A DNA stretch of 64,000 nucleotides, from contig NZ_JAPVBL010000006.1 in the NCBI RefSeq assembly GCF_026967935.1, positions 234,051 to 298,050 of the forward strand, in the 5' to 3' direction. Below the pieces are notes generated by a model. It ran no database searches and was not told where the DNA came from. It was given only the letters and a program-made list of their open reading frames with translations. Source of the DNA: Modestobacter sp. VKM Ac-2982 (lineage in GTDB: Bacteria; Actinomycetota; Actinomycetes; Mycobacteriales; Geodermatophilaceae). This document shows positions 1-8,180 of this stretch, in pieces. How positions within the stretch are numbered: position 1 is the first letter of the stretch; every line of letters starts with the position of its first letter. The position numbers and the translations under genes are program-made.

Positions 1-239
1 ACCTGGGCGAAGGCGGGGAACACCCAGTGCTTGCCGGAGAACGGCCCCGCCGGGGCGTCGCCCAGCAACGAGCGCGTCGCCTCGACGTAGGCCTGGCCGC
101 CGACGCCGTCGTACCAGGTGGTCCGCACCCACGCACCGGGGTGGAAGCAGCCGGCCATCACGTCGAACCGCCGCTGGTCGCGCGCGAAGCGCTCGCGCCG
201 GACCAGGTCGAACAGGTCTTGCTCGTCAGCCGACGGCAC
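1..239 (-). CDS. SnoaL-like (NTF2-fold) protein, 3' end cut by window edge
   Basis: Reading from a GTG at 239 towards the left edge gives about 79 residues with no stop. The text near the start, DLVRRERFARDQRRFDVM followed by a GAWVRTTWYDG segment, is typical of the N-terminal helices of SnoaL-like/NTF2-fold proteins, which include small dehydratases, isomerases and ring-hydroxylase beta-like subunits. The GTG lies inside the last codons of the upstream IclR gene (14-base overlap), so translation is probably coupled. An internal ATG at 158 is less likely because it would remove the first conserved helix. The catalytic residues cannot be judged because the C-terminal half is outside the window. 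A role in the same catabolic island is inferred from position only. Confidence 0.65.
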   Translation of the reverse strand, partial: MPSADEQDLFDLVRRERFARDQRRFDVMAGCFHPGAWVRTTWYDGVGGQAYVEATRSLLGDAPAGPFSGKHWVFPAFAQ

Positions 240-978
240 GAGGCGCGCCTCCGCCGAGCTCGGCGCTCAGCGCGTTGGTCGTGGCCAGCAACTGCTCCAG
301 GGTCGATTCGAGGTCCAGCTCGCCCGCCCCCAGCAGCGCCACCGTCGCGGCCAGGCCCTTGTCGTCGAACACGGGGGCGGCCACCGCGACGGTGCTCCCG
401 TTCCACACCACGCTGTAGCCCTGCCGCCGGGCCGAGTAGACGTCGGTCTCCAACCGGGCCCGCTGCGCCGGCGACATCCCGGCGGTGGCGGTCTCCATGG
501 CCGAGGCGTCCCCGTAGGCGAACATCAGCTGCGACTGAGCGGCCGTCGGGTCCAGCTTGGTGCCCGGGTGCACCGTCATGACGACGACCCGGCTGGTGTC
601 CTCCTCGGTCAGCGCCACCACCGGCCCGGTGGTGCCGCGGACGCTGAGGACCGCCGTCATACGGACGGCGGTCCTCAGCCGCTGCAGGTGCGGCCCGGCG
701 ATCTCCACCACCCGCCGCCGGCCCAGCGCCTGCACCCCCAGCTCGAGCATCAGCCCACCGAGCGCGAACGTCCCCCGGCGAGACCCCCGCTCGAGGATCC
801 CGGCCGCCGCCATCGAGGCGCAGTAGCGGTAGGCCGTCGTCCGGTTGAGCCCGGTCGCGTCGGCGATGTCCGCCGCCGTCAGCTCGACCACCTGCGGACC
901 GAACAGTGCGCAGATCTGGGCGACCCGAGCCACCGCACGGATGTCAGCGGTCGACGTCGCGTCCTCGGAGTTCGCCAT
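226..978 (-). CDS. IclR-family transcriptional regulator
   Basis: The product is about 250 residues from the ATG at 978 (MANSED). It has an N-terminal winged helix-turn-helix (residues about 15-75, with ADIADATGLNRTTAYRYC as recognition region) and a C-terminal IclR effector domain. The usual IclR effector-domain core (a GKxxLA-type segment) is degenerate here, as in a subgroup of short actinobacterial IclR proteins. The second IclR at 5298-6113 shares this layout. An upstream in-frame start at 1023 is possible but adds residues unlike the family and leaves too little room after the preceding gene. It lies 58 bases downstream of the substrate-binding protein gene on the same strand, so it may be co-transcribed with it. 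Ligand unknown. Confidence 0.85.
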   Translation of the reverse strand: MANSEDATSTADIRAVARVAQICALFGPQVVELTAADIADATGLNRTTAYRYCASMAAAGILERGSRRGTFALGGLMLELGVQALGRRRVVEIAGPHLQRLRTAVRMTAVLSVRGTTGPVVALTEEDTSRVVVMTVHPGTKLDPTAAQSQLMFAYGDASAMETATAGMSPAQRARLETDVYSARRQGYSVVWNGSTVAVAAPVFDDKGLAATVALLGAGELDLESTLEQLLATTNALSAELGGGAPRAVG

Positions 979-1036
979 GCGCGAAGAGTAGTTCACCAGG
1001 GGCACTTCTCGACGTGTCCGCACTCGAGCGGGGTGC

Positions 1037-2116
1037 TCAGCCGGCCAGCCAGTTGGTCAGCTGCGCGGAGACCTCGTTGTAGTTCTCGGCGTACCAGTCG
1101 ACGTCCTGCATCACGTTCTCCCCGGTGTTCACCGGCCCGTAGACCTCGACCTTCTGCTGGCTCTCCGACAGCTCCGGCTCCGACGTCGTGTTCACCGGCG
1201 CCGTCCCCAGGTCCTCGGAGATCGCCGCCGCGGCCTCCGGGCCGGTGAGGGAGGAGACGAAGGCCTCCGCGGCCGCCGCGTTCGGGGCGCCCTTCGGCAC
1301 CGCGAAGGCGCTCAGCGTCGTCACGGTGGTGTCCCAGACGATCGTGATGTCCAGGCCCTGGTCCAGCAGCGGCACCAGTCGCGAGTCCGACAGCAGGAAC
1401 ATGTCCACCTGGCCTGAGCCGACCGCCTGCTGCAGCGCGCCGACGTTGGGGGCGAAGGTGGTGACGTCGCGGATGGTGTCCAGCTTCTCCAGCGCCCGGT
1501 CGACGTCCAGCGGGTAGAGCTCCTCGGGGGCGACCCCGTCGGCGAGCAGCGGGTACTCCAGGATGCCGTTCTGCAGGTTGGTCAGGATGCCGCGCTGACC
1601 CGGGAACTCCTCCACGTCGAAGAAGTCCTCGATCGTCTGGGGCGCCGTGCTCGGGTCCGGGTACGCCTCGGTCCGGTAGGCGAAGGGCGTGGAGTTGATG
1701 AACCCGCCGACGTAGCACTCGCCGACCGCCTGCTCGACCAGCTCGTCCTCGCTGACGCCGCTGTACTCCACCGGCTCGAAGAGCGTGTCGCAGTTCTGCT
1801 GCGCGGCCGCCGGAGCGACGGCGACGACGTCCCAGGAGACGGCGCCGGCCTCGACCTGGGCCTTGACCTGGGCGACGTCCGGCGGGGAGGTGTTGACGAA
1901 GGTGACCCCCGGGTTCTCCGCCGTGTAGGGCTCCTGCCAGTCCTTGATCATGGCGTCCTGACCGTCGCCGCCGTAGCCGACGAACGTCAGCTGGGCCTCG
2001 TCGGCGGCACCCGCCGCGGCGGGGTCGCCCCCGCCGTCGTCACTGCCACAGGCGGCGAGTGAGGTGGTGAGGACGATCGCGCCGAGAGCTCCGAACGCGC
2101 GCATGGATCGTGGCAT
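1037..2116 (-). CDS. PotD-like ABC transporter substrate-binding lipoprotein
   Basis: This is an extracytoplasmic solute-binding protein of the spermidine/putrescine (PotD, family 1/8) type, 359 residues. The ATG at 2116 is chosen because AAGGAAG lies about 8 bases upstream and because it gives a clean lipoprotein signal peptide: MPRSMRAF, a hydrophobic stretch, then the lipobox SLAAC with Cys near residue 22. The mature protein begins with an acidic, Gly-rich linker and continues with TFVGYGGDGQDAM, typical of the ligand-binding fold. The matching permeases and ATPase are upstream on the same strand, but a strong hairpin at 2333-2371 separates them. The binding protein therefore probably has its own promoter and higher expression. 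The true ligand is unknown; 'polyamine' is only the family label. Confidence 0.88.
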   Translation of the reverse strand: MPRSMRAFGALGAIVLTTSLAACGSDDGGGDPAAAGAADEAQLTFVGYGGDGQDAMIKDWQEPYTAENPGVTFVNTSPPDVAQVKAQVEAGAVSWDVVAVAPAAAQQNCDTLFEPVEYSGVSEDELVEQAVGECYVGGFINSTPFAYRTEAYPDPSTAPQTIEDFFDVEEFPGQRGILTNLQNGILEYPLLADGVAPEELYPLDVDRALEKLDTIRDVTTFAPNVGALQQAVGSGQVDMFLLSDSRLVPLLDQGLDITIVWDTTVTTLSAFAVPKGAPNAAAAEAFVSSLTGPEAAAAISEDLGTAPVNTTSEPELSESQQKVEVYGPVNTGENVMQDVDWYAENYNEVSAQLTNWLAG

Positions 2117-2161
2117 CGTTGTCACTTCCTTGAGAGGCGGGCTCGTGAGGCCCAGAAGGTT

Positions 2162-2196
2162 GTTCGGCATGTGATGTGTGTCATCGCCATGTGAAC
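2162..2196. promoter_or_regulatory. 35-bp inverted repeat, candidate IclR operator upstream of binding-protein gene
   Basis: The dyad begins GTTC and ends GAAC, with inner arms GATG and CATC around a 5-base centre. It lies 46 bases upstream of the binding-protein start. A dyad of the same 35-base length with the same GTTC/GAAC ends is found at 6184-6218. Their best-matching half-sites share GTTCA, four variable bases, then GCGA. Sharing between the two transporter/catabolic promoters suggests a common regulator, probably one of the two IclR proteins. The binding itself is inferred. Confidence 0.5.
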
Positions 2197-2224
2197 GCTA
2201 GCCCCGTGCGAAGCAGTGCGACAA
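2195..2224 (-). promoter_or_regulatory. Candidate promoter for binding-protein gene
   Basis: On the minus strand, TTGTCG (2224-2219) is followed by an 18-base spacer and TAGCGT (2200-2195), which fits the loose actinobacterial TAnnnT -10 pattern. The -10 overlaps the first bases of the dyad at 2162-2196. That would place the dyad over the transcription start, a repressor-like position. This is pattern reading only. Confidence 0.35.
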
Positions 2225-2332
2225 GCATGTCGAGCGGGGCATCTGAGAAAGTTGCACCGCGCTGTGACACGACCGTGCACATCGTGAACGCGCAGGTGGA
2301 AGGCCACTTTCCGCCGTCCGGCTCCGGGCATG

Positions 2333-2371
2333 CCGAGGCACCGCGCGGCGGTCCACCGCGCGGTGCCTCGG
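2333..2371. terminator. Perfect 16-bp stem terminator after the ATPase gene
   Basis: The arms at 2333-2348 and 2356-2371 are exact reverse complements (CCGAGGCACCGCGCGG) with a 7-base loop and no U tract, as is usual in high-GC actinobacteria. It sits 9 bases after the ATPase stop and separates the transporter core genes from the binding-protein gene. Confidence 0.8.
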
Positions 2372-2379
2372 GACGAGCG

Positions 2380-3516
2380 TCAGCGCGACACGACCCGCTG
2401 CCGCTCCACCCGCCACCAGGCCACCACGTCCTGCCCGACGGCCAGCTGGGTCTCCGACGCGTCCAGCCGGGCCCGCCCGACCACGTCGCTGCTGCCATAG
2501 GAGAGGACGACGTTCCGGTAGGAGCCCAGGTAGTGGACGTCGGTGACCCGCGCCGGCACCGCGTTCGCACCGGCCGGCACCTCGTCGGCCCGCTGGGCGA
2601 TGCGCACGTCCTCCGGCCGCACCATCAGCGCCGCGTGCTCTGCGGCCCGCGCCCGGTCGGACACCGTGCGCGGCTCCACCGCCCAGGTGCGGTCGCCCCA
2701 CACCACGGTGCTGCCCGGCGCCTGGGCCAGCTCGAAGACGTTCGAGTCGCCCAGGAAGGTCGCGGTGAAGAGGGTCTCCGGCGCCCGGTACAGCGTCTCC
2801 GGGCTGCCGACCTGTTCGATCCGCCCGCTGTTGAACAACGCGATCCGGTCCGAGAGGCTCATCGCCTCCTCCTGGTCGTGGGTGACGAAGACGAACGTCG
2901 AGCCCACCTCCCGGTGGATCCGCTGGATCTCCGCCTGCAGCGCGCCGCGCAGGTTGCGGTCCAGTGCGCCCAGCGGCTCGTCCAGCAGCAGCGCCTTCGG
3001 GTCGAAGACGATGGCGCGGGCCAGCGCCACCCGCTGCTGCTGCCCGCCGGAGAGCTGGGACGGCACGTTGTCGTCGCGCCCGGTGAGCTGGACGAGCTCC
3101 AGCACCTCGGCCACCCGGCGGGTGATCTCCGCCTTGGGCACCTTCCGCTCCCGCAGCGGGTAGGCGACGTTCTGCGCCACCGTCATGTGCGGGAACAGTG
3201 CGTAGTTCTGGAACAGCATCCCCAGGTCCCGCTTGTGCGGCGGGAGGCTGCTGACGTCGTCCCCGTTGAACGCGATGCGCCCCGAGGTGAGGGTCTCGAA
3301 GCCGGCGATCAGGTTCAGGGTCGTGGTCTTGCCGGAGCCGCTGGGACCGAGCAGGGTCATAAACTCCCCCGGCTCGATGGTCAGCGAGACGCCGTCGACG
3401 GCCGGCACGGCCAGGCCGTAGTCCTTCACGACGTCGGTCAGCCGGATCTGCGTCCCCGCCCGGGGGACGGCGGGCGCGGCCGTCGGGGCGACGGTGGACG
3501 TGGTGGTGGCGGGCAT
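2380..3516 (-). CDS. PotA-like ABC transporter ATP-binding protein
   Basis: This is the cytoplasmic ATPase of the polyamine-type importer, 378 residues. The start is the ATG at 3516 (MPATTT), preceded by TAGGAG about 5 bases upstream. Motifs in order: Walker A LLGPSGSGKTTTL, Q-loop MLFQNYALFPHMT, signature LSGGQQQRVALARA, Walker B ALLLDEPLGALD and H-loop FVFVTHDQEEAMS. The C-terminal third is the TOBE regulatory domain (about residues 290-370, with LMVRPEDVRI), characteristic of PotA/FbpC/UgpC-type ATPases. It begins 8 bases after the permease stop, so it is the last gene of the IclR-permease-permease-ATPase operon before the hairpin. Confidence 0.93.
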   Translation of the reverse strand: MPATTTSTVAPTAAPAVPRAGTQIRLTDVVKDYGLAVPAVDGVSLTIEPGEFMTLLGPSGSGKTTTLNLIAGFETLTSGRIAFNGDDVSSLPPHKRDLGMLFQNYALFPHMTVAQNVAYPLRERKVPKAEITRRVAEVLELVQLTGRDDNVPSQLSGGQQQRVALARAIVFDPKALLLDEPLGALDRNLRGALQAEIQRIHREVGSTFVFVTHDQEEAMSLSDRIALFNSGRIEQVGSPETLYRAPETLFTATFLGDSNVFELAQAPGSTVVWGDRTWAVEPRTVSDRARAAEHAALMVRPEDVRIAQRADEVPAGANAVPARVTDVHYLGSYRNVVLSYGSSDVVGRARLDASETQLAVGQDVVAWWRVERQRVVSR

Positions 3517-3524
3517 GCCAGCTC

Positions 3525-4379
3525 CTATCGGTTCTTGCGCCGGCTGCCCAGCAGCAGCGGGACGAGACAGATGACGGTGACCGCGGTGACCACCAGGCTG
3601 GAGGTCGCGGCGATGGTCGGGTCGACCTCGAAGGTGACGCTGTTGAACATCTGGACAGGCAGCGTCTGGAAGGTCGGGGAACGCAGGAACAGCGCGATGA
3701 CCACCTCGTCGAAGGAGGTCACAAAGGCGAAGATCGCGCCGGTGAGGATGCCCCGGCTGATCAGCGGCATGGTCACTCGCAGGAAGGTCCGCAGCGGGTT
3801 GGCGCCCAGCGACGCCGAGGCCCGCAACAGCTTGGGGTCGAAGCCGCTCAGCGCACTGGTCACCGACACCAGCACGAACGGCATGCCGATCGCGGCGTGC
3901 GCGAGCACGTACCCGGTGAAGGAGCCCACCAGGTGCCACTTCAGGAAGGAGATGTAGACGACGACCGCGATGACGATGCCCGGCGTGACGATCGAGATCA
4001 TCAGCACCGTGCGGGCCAGCCGGGCCATCCGGCCGGTCAGGTTGTGCAGCCCGACCGCCGCAGCGGTGCCGACCACGGTGGCCAGCAGCGCGGCGACCAC
4101 CGCGACGGCGACCGAGTTGCGCAGCGAGGTCAGCCAGACCGGGTCGGTGAAGAAGTTCCGGTAGAGCTGCAGCGTGAAGCCCTCGGGCGGGAAGCTGAAC
4201 GTCGAGGACTCGCTGAAGCTCATCGGGATGACGAACAGCGTCGGGAGCACGAAGTACAGCGCGACCAGCGCCACCACCACCCGCAGCCACCACGGGACGG
4301 CGTCCACGCTGCGCTGGCGGCGTCGGGCTGGCCGGGCAGCGGGCGCCCGGGGGACGTCGAGCTCGGGTGCCGTGGTCAT
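3525..4379 (-). CDS. PotC-like ABC transporter permease
   Basis: This 284-residue inner-membrane permease has about six transmembrane helices; the first is WWLRVVVALVALYFVLP. The binding-protein-dependent transport signature lies near residues 170-215, with the EAA-type loop around ASASLGANPLRTFLRV, which docks on the ATPase. The N-terminus carries about 25 Ala/Pro/Arg-rich residues before the first helix. Its ATG overlaps the stop of the upstream permease (ATGA, 4376-4379), showing translational coupling. It is probably the PotC partner in a PotB/PotC heterodimer. Confidence 0.92.
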   Translation of the reverse strand: MTTAPELDVPRAPAARPARRRQRSVDAVPWWLRVVVALVALYFVLPTLFVIPMSFSESSTFSFPPEGFTLQLYRNFFTDPVWLTSLRNSVAVAVVAALLATVVGTAAAVGLHNLTGRMARLARTVLMISIVTPGIVIAVVVYISFLKWHLVGSFTGYVLAHAAIGMPFVLVSVTSALSGFDPKLLRASASLGANPLRTFLRVTMPLISRGILTGAIFAFVTSFDEVVIALFLRSPTFQTLPVQMFNSVTFEVDPTIAATSSLVVTAVTVICLVPLLLGSRRKNR

Positions 4380-5278
4380 CGCTGCTCCTTGGTGCCGGTG
4401 GTGGCGACGACGCCGATCGCCGAGACGGTGCCGCCGATGCGGTTCGCCCAGGCCACCAGCACCAGGGTGATCACCAGCACGAGCATCCCGAGGGCGCCGG
4501 CACCGGCGAAGTCCAGGAGCTGGGTGGTGCGCTGGGCCAGCAGCTGGGCGATCAGCGACTCCTGCGGAGTGCCGAGCAGGGCGGGGGTGACGTAGAAGCC
4601 CAGGCTCAGCGTGAAGACCAGGATCAGGCCCGCGGTGACGCCGGCCCGGGACAGCGGCCAGTAGATCTTCCAGAACGCCACCAGCGGGGAGGACCCGAGG
4701 CCGCGCGCAGCCAGCAGCAGCCGCCGGTCGATGCCGCTCAGCGCGCTGAACAGTGGCAACACCATGAACGGCAGCAGCACCTGGCTCATCGCGATGGCGA
4801 CGCCGGAGACACTGCCGTAGAGGACGACGTCCAGGCCGAAGAGCTGGAAGAACTCGTCGACCGGCCCGCCACGCTGCAGGATCAGGATCCAGGCGAAGTT
4901 GCGGGCCATGACCGAGGTCCAGAACGGCACCAGCACGATGACCAGCAGGACGGCCCGCATCCGCGGCCCGACCCGGGTCATCACGTAGGCGTAGGGGTAG
5001 CCGAGCACGAAGGCGATCACGGTGACCAGCAGGGCGGTCTGCGCCGTGCGCAGCAGCACCGTGAGGGTGACGCCGTCGGTGAACAGCAACCGGTAGTGCT
5101 CGTCGGTGAGGTCGGGGGCGCCGACGCTGCGCAGGAAGCTCTGCGCCAGCGGGATCAGCAGCACCACGCCGAGCAGTCCGAGGGCCGGGACGAGCAGCAG
5201 CCAGTGCGGCCGCGGCGCTCGGCGCCCGGCCGGCGCCGACCGGCCGGGGTCGGTTCGTTCGCGTGCGAGGACTGTCAT
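4376..5278 (-). CDS. PotB-like ABC transporter permease
   Basis: This 300-residue permease is read from the ATG at 5278 (MTVLARERTD). GGAAGG lies about 10 bases upstream, and the longer reading from 5347 would run into the preceding regulator gene. The first helix (HWLLLVPALGLLGVVLLIP) is followed by a periplasmic segment and five further helices. The EAA loop is at AARGLGSSPLVAFWKIYWP. The gene begins 19 bases after the IclR stop, so regulator and transporter probably share a transcript. Ligand specificity is not readable from the permease. Confidence 0.92.
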   Translation of the reverse strand: MTVLARERTDPGRSAPAGRRAPRPHWLLLVPALGLLGVVLLIPLAQSFLRSVGAPDLTDEHYRLLFTDGVTLTVLLRTAQTALLVTVIAFVLGYPYAYVMTRVGPRMRAVLLVIVLVPFWTSVMARNFAWILILQRGGPVDEFFQLFGLDVVLYGSVSGVAIAMSQVLLPFMVLPLFSALSGIDRRLLLAARGLGSSPLVAFWKIYWPLSRAGVTAGLILVFTLSLGFYVTPALLGTPQESLIAQLLAQRTTQLLDFAGAGALGMLVLVITLVLVAWANRIGGTVSAIGVVATTGTKEQR

Positions 5279-5297
5279 GGGAGGTCCACCTTCCGAC

Positions 5298-6113
5298 TCA
5301 GCCGGCGACCATGGAGCCGAGCGTGGAAGCCGCCTCCTGGAGGGCATGGACCCGCTCCGCGGAGTCGGAGGGGTTGAGCATCGTGCTGGTGCCGATCAGC
5401 GCCATCGCCGCCTGGACGTCGTAGGTCGCCAGCACCGGCACCGCGACCGACGCCAGGCCGACGCGGTCCAGGTCGGCCCAGGCGAGCCGGTGCCGCCGGA
5501 CGTCGTGCAGCGCGCTGCGCTCGACGGCGGCCTGGGCCTCGGTGAGCGTCGCGTGCGCCCGGGTCACCGCGCTCGGGTCGGACTGGAACGCCAGCAGCAC
5601 GCGGGTCTGCGCCGCCTTCACCTCGAGCACCGTGCCGACCCGGACGGTGAGCAGGATCGTCGTCTGCTGCGGCTCCTCGACCAGCGTCACCACGGCGCCG
5701 GTGCGCCCCAGGAAGCTGAGCACGGCGGTCAGGCCGGTGGTGTCGGCCAGCTGGCGCATGATCGCCGGCGCCAGGGTGATCAGCTGCTGGCGGACCGAGA
5801 CCAGCGCCGACAGCTGGTCCAGCAGCGGCCCCGGACCGGCGGTGGCGCTGAGGAACCCGGCCCGCTGCAACGACTGCAGGTAGCGGTGCGCGGTGGTGCG
5901 GTTGAGGCCGAGCCGCTCGGCGACGAGTGGCGCGGTCAGCCGGCGGGTGTCCTGGTCGAGCAGCGCCAGCACGTTCGCGGCCCGGTCGATCGCCTGGATC
6001 AGCGCCCGTTCCGAGTCGGCTCCCATCGGCGCCCGACTCGCCGGCCGTACCGGCTGTTCCGGCGGGGCCGGCCGTGCCGGCGGCGCCTGCTGGCCGCGGA
6101 CAGCGACCTCCAT
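5298..6113 (-). CDS. IclR-family regulator heading the ABC transporter operon
   Basis: The product is 271 residues. A Pro/Ala-rich tail of about 30 residues is followed by the winged helix-turn-helix (residues 38-95, with VAERLGLNRTTAHRYLQSL) and an IclR effector-like domain. A GGGGGTGGG ribosome-binding site precedes the ATG at 6113. The layout and the sequence of the HTH (LNRTTA[HY]RY) resemble the IclR at 226-978, so the two may be paralogues answering related ligands. It is divergent from the seven-gene catabolic operon, and the 193-base space between them contains a 35-bp dyad. It is the likely local regulator of both directions. Confidence 0.88.
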   Translation of the reverse strand: MEVAVRGQQAPPARPAPPEQPVRPASRAPMGADSERALIQAIDRAANVLALLDQDTRRLTAPLVAERLGLNRTTAHRYLQSLQRAGFLSATAGPGPLLDQLSALVSVRQQLITLAPAIMRQLADTTGLTAVLSFLGRTGAVVTLVEEPQQTTILLTVRVGTVLEVKAAQTRVLLAFQSDPSAVTRAHATLTEAQAAVERSALHDVRRHRLAWADLDRVGLASVAVPVLATYDVQAAMALIGTSTMLNPSDSAERVHALQEAASTLGSMVAG

Positions 6114-6183
6114 GTCCCACCCCCTCGTTTGCGCGCCTGACCGAGTGCCAGGTGCGCTGCGTCACAGAGTGAAGCAGCCGCGA

Positions 6184-6218
6184 GTTCAGGATGCAATCAC
6201 CGATTTCGCATCATGAAC
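6184..6218. promoter_or_regulatory. 35-bp inverted repeat, candidate IclR operator in divergent promoter region
   Basis: The arms GTTCAGGATGC (6184-6194) and GCATCATGAAC (6208-6218) match at 10 of 11 positions across a 13-base spacer. The site lies about 20 bases upstream of a candidate -35 for the rightward operon, an activator-type position. It has the same length and ends as the dyad at 2162-2196. Confidence 0.6.
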
Positions 6219-6236
6219 ACAGCTGGCCCTGAGGGC

Positions 6237-6266
6237 TGGACATGGTCGATCGGCCGTGCGTAGGTT
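6237..6266 (+). promoter_or_regulatory. Candidate promoter of the seven-gene catabolic operon
   Basis: TGGACA (6237-6242), an 18-base spacer and TAGGTT (6261-6266, TAnnnT type) lie between the dyad and the first gene. Transcription would start near 6273, leaving a leader of about 34 bases with GAGGAGG before the ATG at 6307. This is pattern-based only. Confidence 0.4.
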
Positions 6267-6306
6267 GAACAAACGCAACGCATACCGAACACGAGGAGGT
6301 CCCCGG

Positions 6307-7227
6307 ATGGTCACCGCGGAGGCAGACACCCAGCCGTCGCCGGCACTGCTGAAGGTCTTGGACGGCGTCGTCGACCTCCACTGCCACTCCGGCCCCAGCC
6401 CGTTCCCGCGGCGCCTGGACCACGTCGAGGCCTCCTACGAGGGCGCGCGGATCGGCATGCGGGCGGCGCTGGTGAAGTCCCATCACCACAACACCGTGAT
6501 GGACCTGCTGGCCATGGGCCCGCGGCTGGCGGAGGCCCCGACGCCGATGTTCGGCGGGGTGGCGCTGAACTCCGAGGTCGGTGGGATGAACCCCTCGGCC
6601 GTCGCAGTGGCGATCAACATGGGTGGCAAGTGCGTCTGGGGGCCCACCGTGTCGGCCGCCCAGCACATCGAGGCGCACCGCCACGACGACGGCTTCCCGC
6701 ACAACACCGGCAACCTCTACGAGCAGGAGGTGTCGGTCTTCGACGCCTCCGGTGAGGTGTCCGAGGCCACCGACCTGGTCACCCGGCTGGTCGGCGACGC
6801 GGACATCCTGCTCACCGGCGGCCACCTGGACGGCGACTCGATGGTCGCCTTCTTCGAGACGGCCCACCGCAACGGCGTCCGGCGGATGCTCATCCACCAC
6901 CCGGACTACATCATCAACGCCTCCGAGACCGCGATCGAGAAGATGATCGGCCTCGGTGCCTTCGTCGAGCACGAGCTGTCGATGTACGACCCGCGGGTCA
7001 AGGCCCCGGACTGGCCGATCGAGCAGCTCGTCGAGTGGATCCGCAAGATCGGCCCCGAGCACACGGTCATCGACTCCGACCTCGGCCAGGTGGGCAACCC
7101 GCTCCCGGTCGACGCCTACCTGCTCGTCGTCCAGCAGCTGCTCGACCACGGCATCCCCGCTGCCGACATCCGGCAGATGATCTGCCGCAACACCGCCTTC
7201 CTCCTCGGCCTGGAGGAGACCAACTGA
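6307..7227 (+). CDS. DUF6282-type amidohydrolase-like protein
   Basis: The product is 306 residues from the ATG at 6307, which follows GAGGAGG at 6293-6299. The protein looks like a metal-dependent TIM-barrel hydrolase: DLHCHSGPSPF near residue 25 supplies the HxH ligands, KSHHHNTV near residue 57 and MLIHHPDY near residue 195 give further histidines, and DSDLGQ near residue 258 is a candidate for the usual late Asp. I recognise this as the DUF6282 group, whose substrate is not established as far as I know. It is the first gene of an overlapping operon with BKACE and aldolase genes. Hydrolysis of a lactone, amide or ester early in that pathway is a reasonable inference but unproven. Confidence 0.75.
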   Translation: MVTAEADTQPSPALLKVLDGVVDLHCHSGPSPFPRRLDHVEASYEGARIGMRAALVKSHHHNTVMDLLAMGPRLAEAPTPMFGGVALNSEVGGMNPSAVAVAINMGGKCVWGPTVSAAQHIEAHRHDDGFPHNTGNLYEQEVSVFDASGEVSEATDLVTRLVGDADILLTGGHLDGDSMVAFFETAHRNGVRRMLIHHPDYIINASETAIEKMIGLGAFVEHELSMYDPRVKAPDWPIEQLVEWIRKIGPEHTVIDSDLGQVGNPLPVDAYLLVVQQLLDHGIPAADIRQMICRNTAFLLGLEETN

Positions 7228-8180
7228 TGCGCACGGCGGAGAAGGTCATCATCACGACTGCGGTGACCGGGTCGGTCAACGTCCCGTCGCAGAGCCCGTA
7301 CCTGCCGCTGTCGGCCGACCAGGTGGTCGAGGCCGCGCTCGGGGCGATCGAGGCCGGGTCGGCCGTCGTCCACCTGCACGCCCGGCACCCGGACGGCCGG
7401 CCGGCGTGGGAGCCGGAGGTGTTCGAGCAGATCGTCCCGCGGATCACCGAGGCCACCGACGCGGTCATCAACATCACCACCGGCGGCTCGTCGGCGATGA
7501 CCATGGAGCAGCGGCTGGCCGGGGCGACCCGGTTCCAGCCGGAACTCGCCTCGATGAACATGGGGTCGATGAACTTCGTGTACTCGGGGATCGCCGACCG
7601 GGTCACCGACTGGAAGCACGACTGGGAGCGCCCGTACGTGCTCAACACGTACTCCCATCCGTTCGTCAACAGCTTCGACCGGATCGAGCACACCCTGCGC
7701 ACCCTCGGTGCGACCGGCACCCGCTTCGAGTACGAGTGCTACGACATCGGCCACCTGTACTCCCTGGCCCACTTCGTGGACCGGGGCCTGGCCCCGGCTC
7801 CCCTGCTGATCCAGGGGGTGTTCGGCATCCTCGGCGGCATCGGCGCCGACCACGAGAACCTCGAGCACATGGTCCGGATCGCCGACAAGCTCTTCGGCGA
7901 CGACTACTCCTTCTCCGCCTTCGCCGCCGGCCGCGACCAGATGCAGTTCGCCACGCACAGCGCCTGGCTCGGCGGGCACGTCCGAGTCGGGCTCGAGGAC
8001 AGCCTCTGGCTCGGCAAGGGCCGTCTCGCCGAGAGCAACGCCCAGCAGGTCACCAAGATCCGCGGCGTCGTCGAGGACCTCGGCAAGCAGATCGCCACCC
8101 CGGCAGAGGCCCGCGCGATGCTTGCGCTGCGCGGCCGCCCCACCAGCACCGACGCTCAGAAGGGCAGTGCTCTCGCATGA
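7227..8180 (+). CDS. BKACE family beta-keto acid cleavage enzyme (formerly DUF849)
   Basis: The product is 317 residues; its ATG at 7227 overlaps the previous stop by one base. BKACE enzymes are zinc-dependent and convert a beta-keto acid plus acetyl-CoA to acetoacetate and a shortened CoA thioester; the founding member is 3-keto-5-aminohexanoate cleavage enzyme of lysine fermentation. Family marks seen are VHLHARHPDGRP (zinc HxH near residue 50), NITTGGSSAM, RFEYECYDIGHL (conserved Glu) and the C-terminal HVRVGLEDSLWLGKG ... SNAQQVTKI. The family is diverse in substrate, so the beta-keto acid cannot be named here. Co-transcription with an SDR that could make a keto group fits the reaction. 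Confidence 0.9.
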   Translation: MRTAEKVIITTAVTGSVNVPSQSPYLPLSADQVVEAALGAIEAGSAVVHLHARHPDGRPAWEPEVFEQIVPRITEATDAVINITTGGSSAMTMEQRLAGATRFQPELASMNMGSMNFVYSGIADRVTDWKHDWERPYVLNTYSHPFVNSFDRIEHTLRTLGATGTRFEYECYDIGHLYSLAHFVDRGLAPAPLLIQGVFGILGGIGADHENLEHMVRIADKLFGDDYSFSAFAAGRDQMQFATHSAWLGGHVRVGLEDSLWLGKGRLAESNAQQVTKIRGVVEDLGKQIATPAEARAMLALRGRPTSTDAQKGSALA

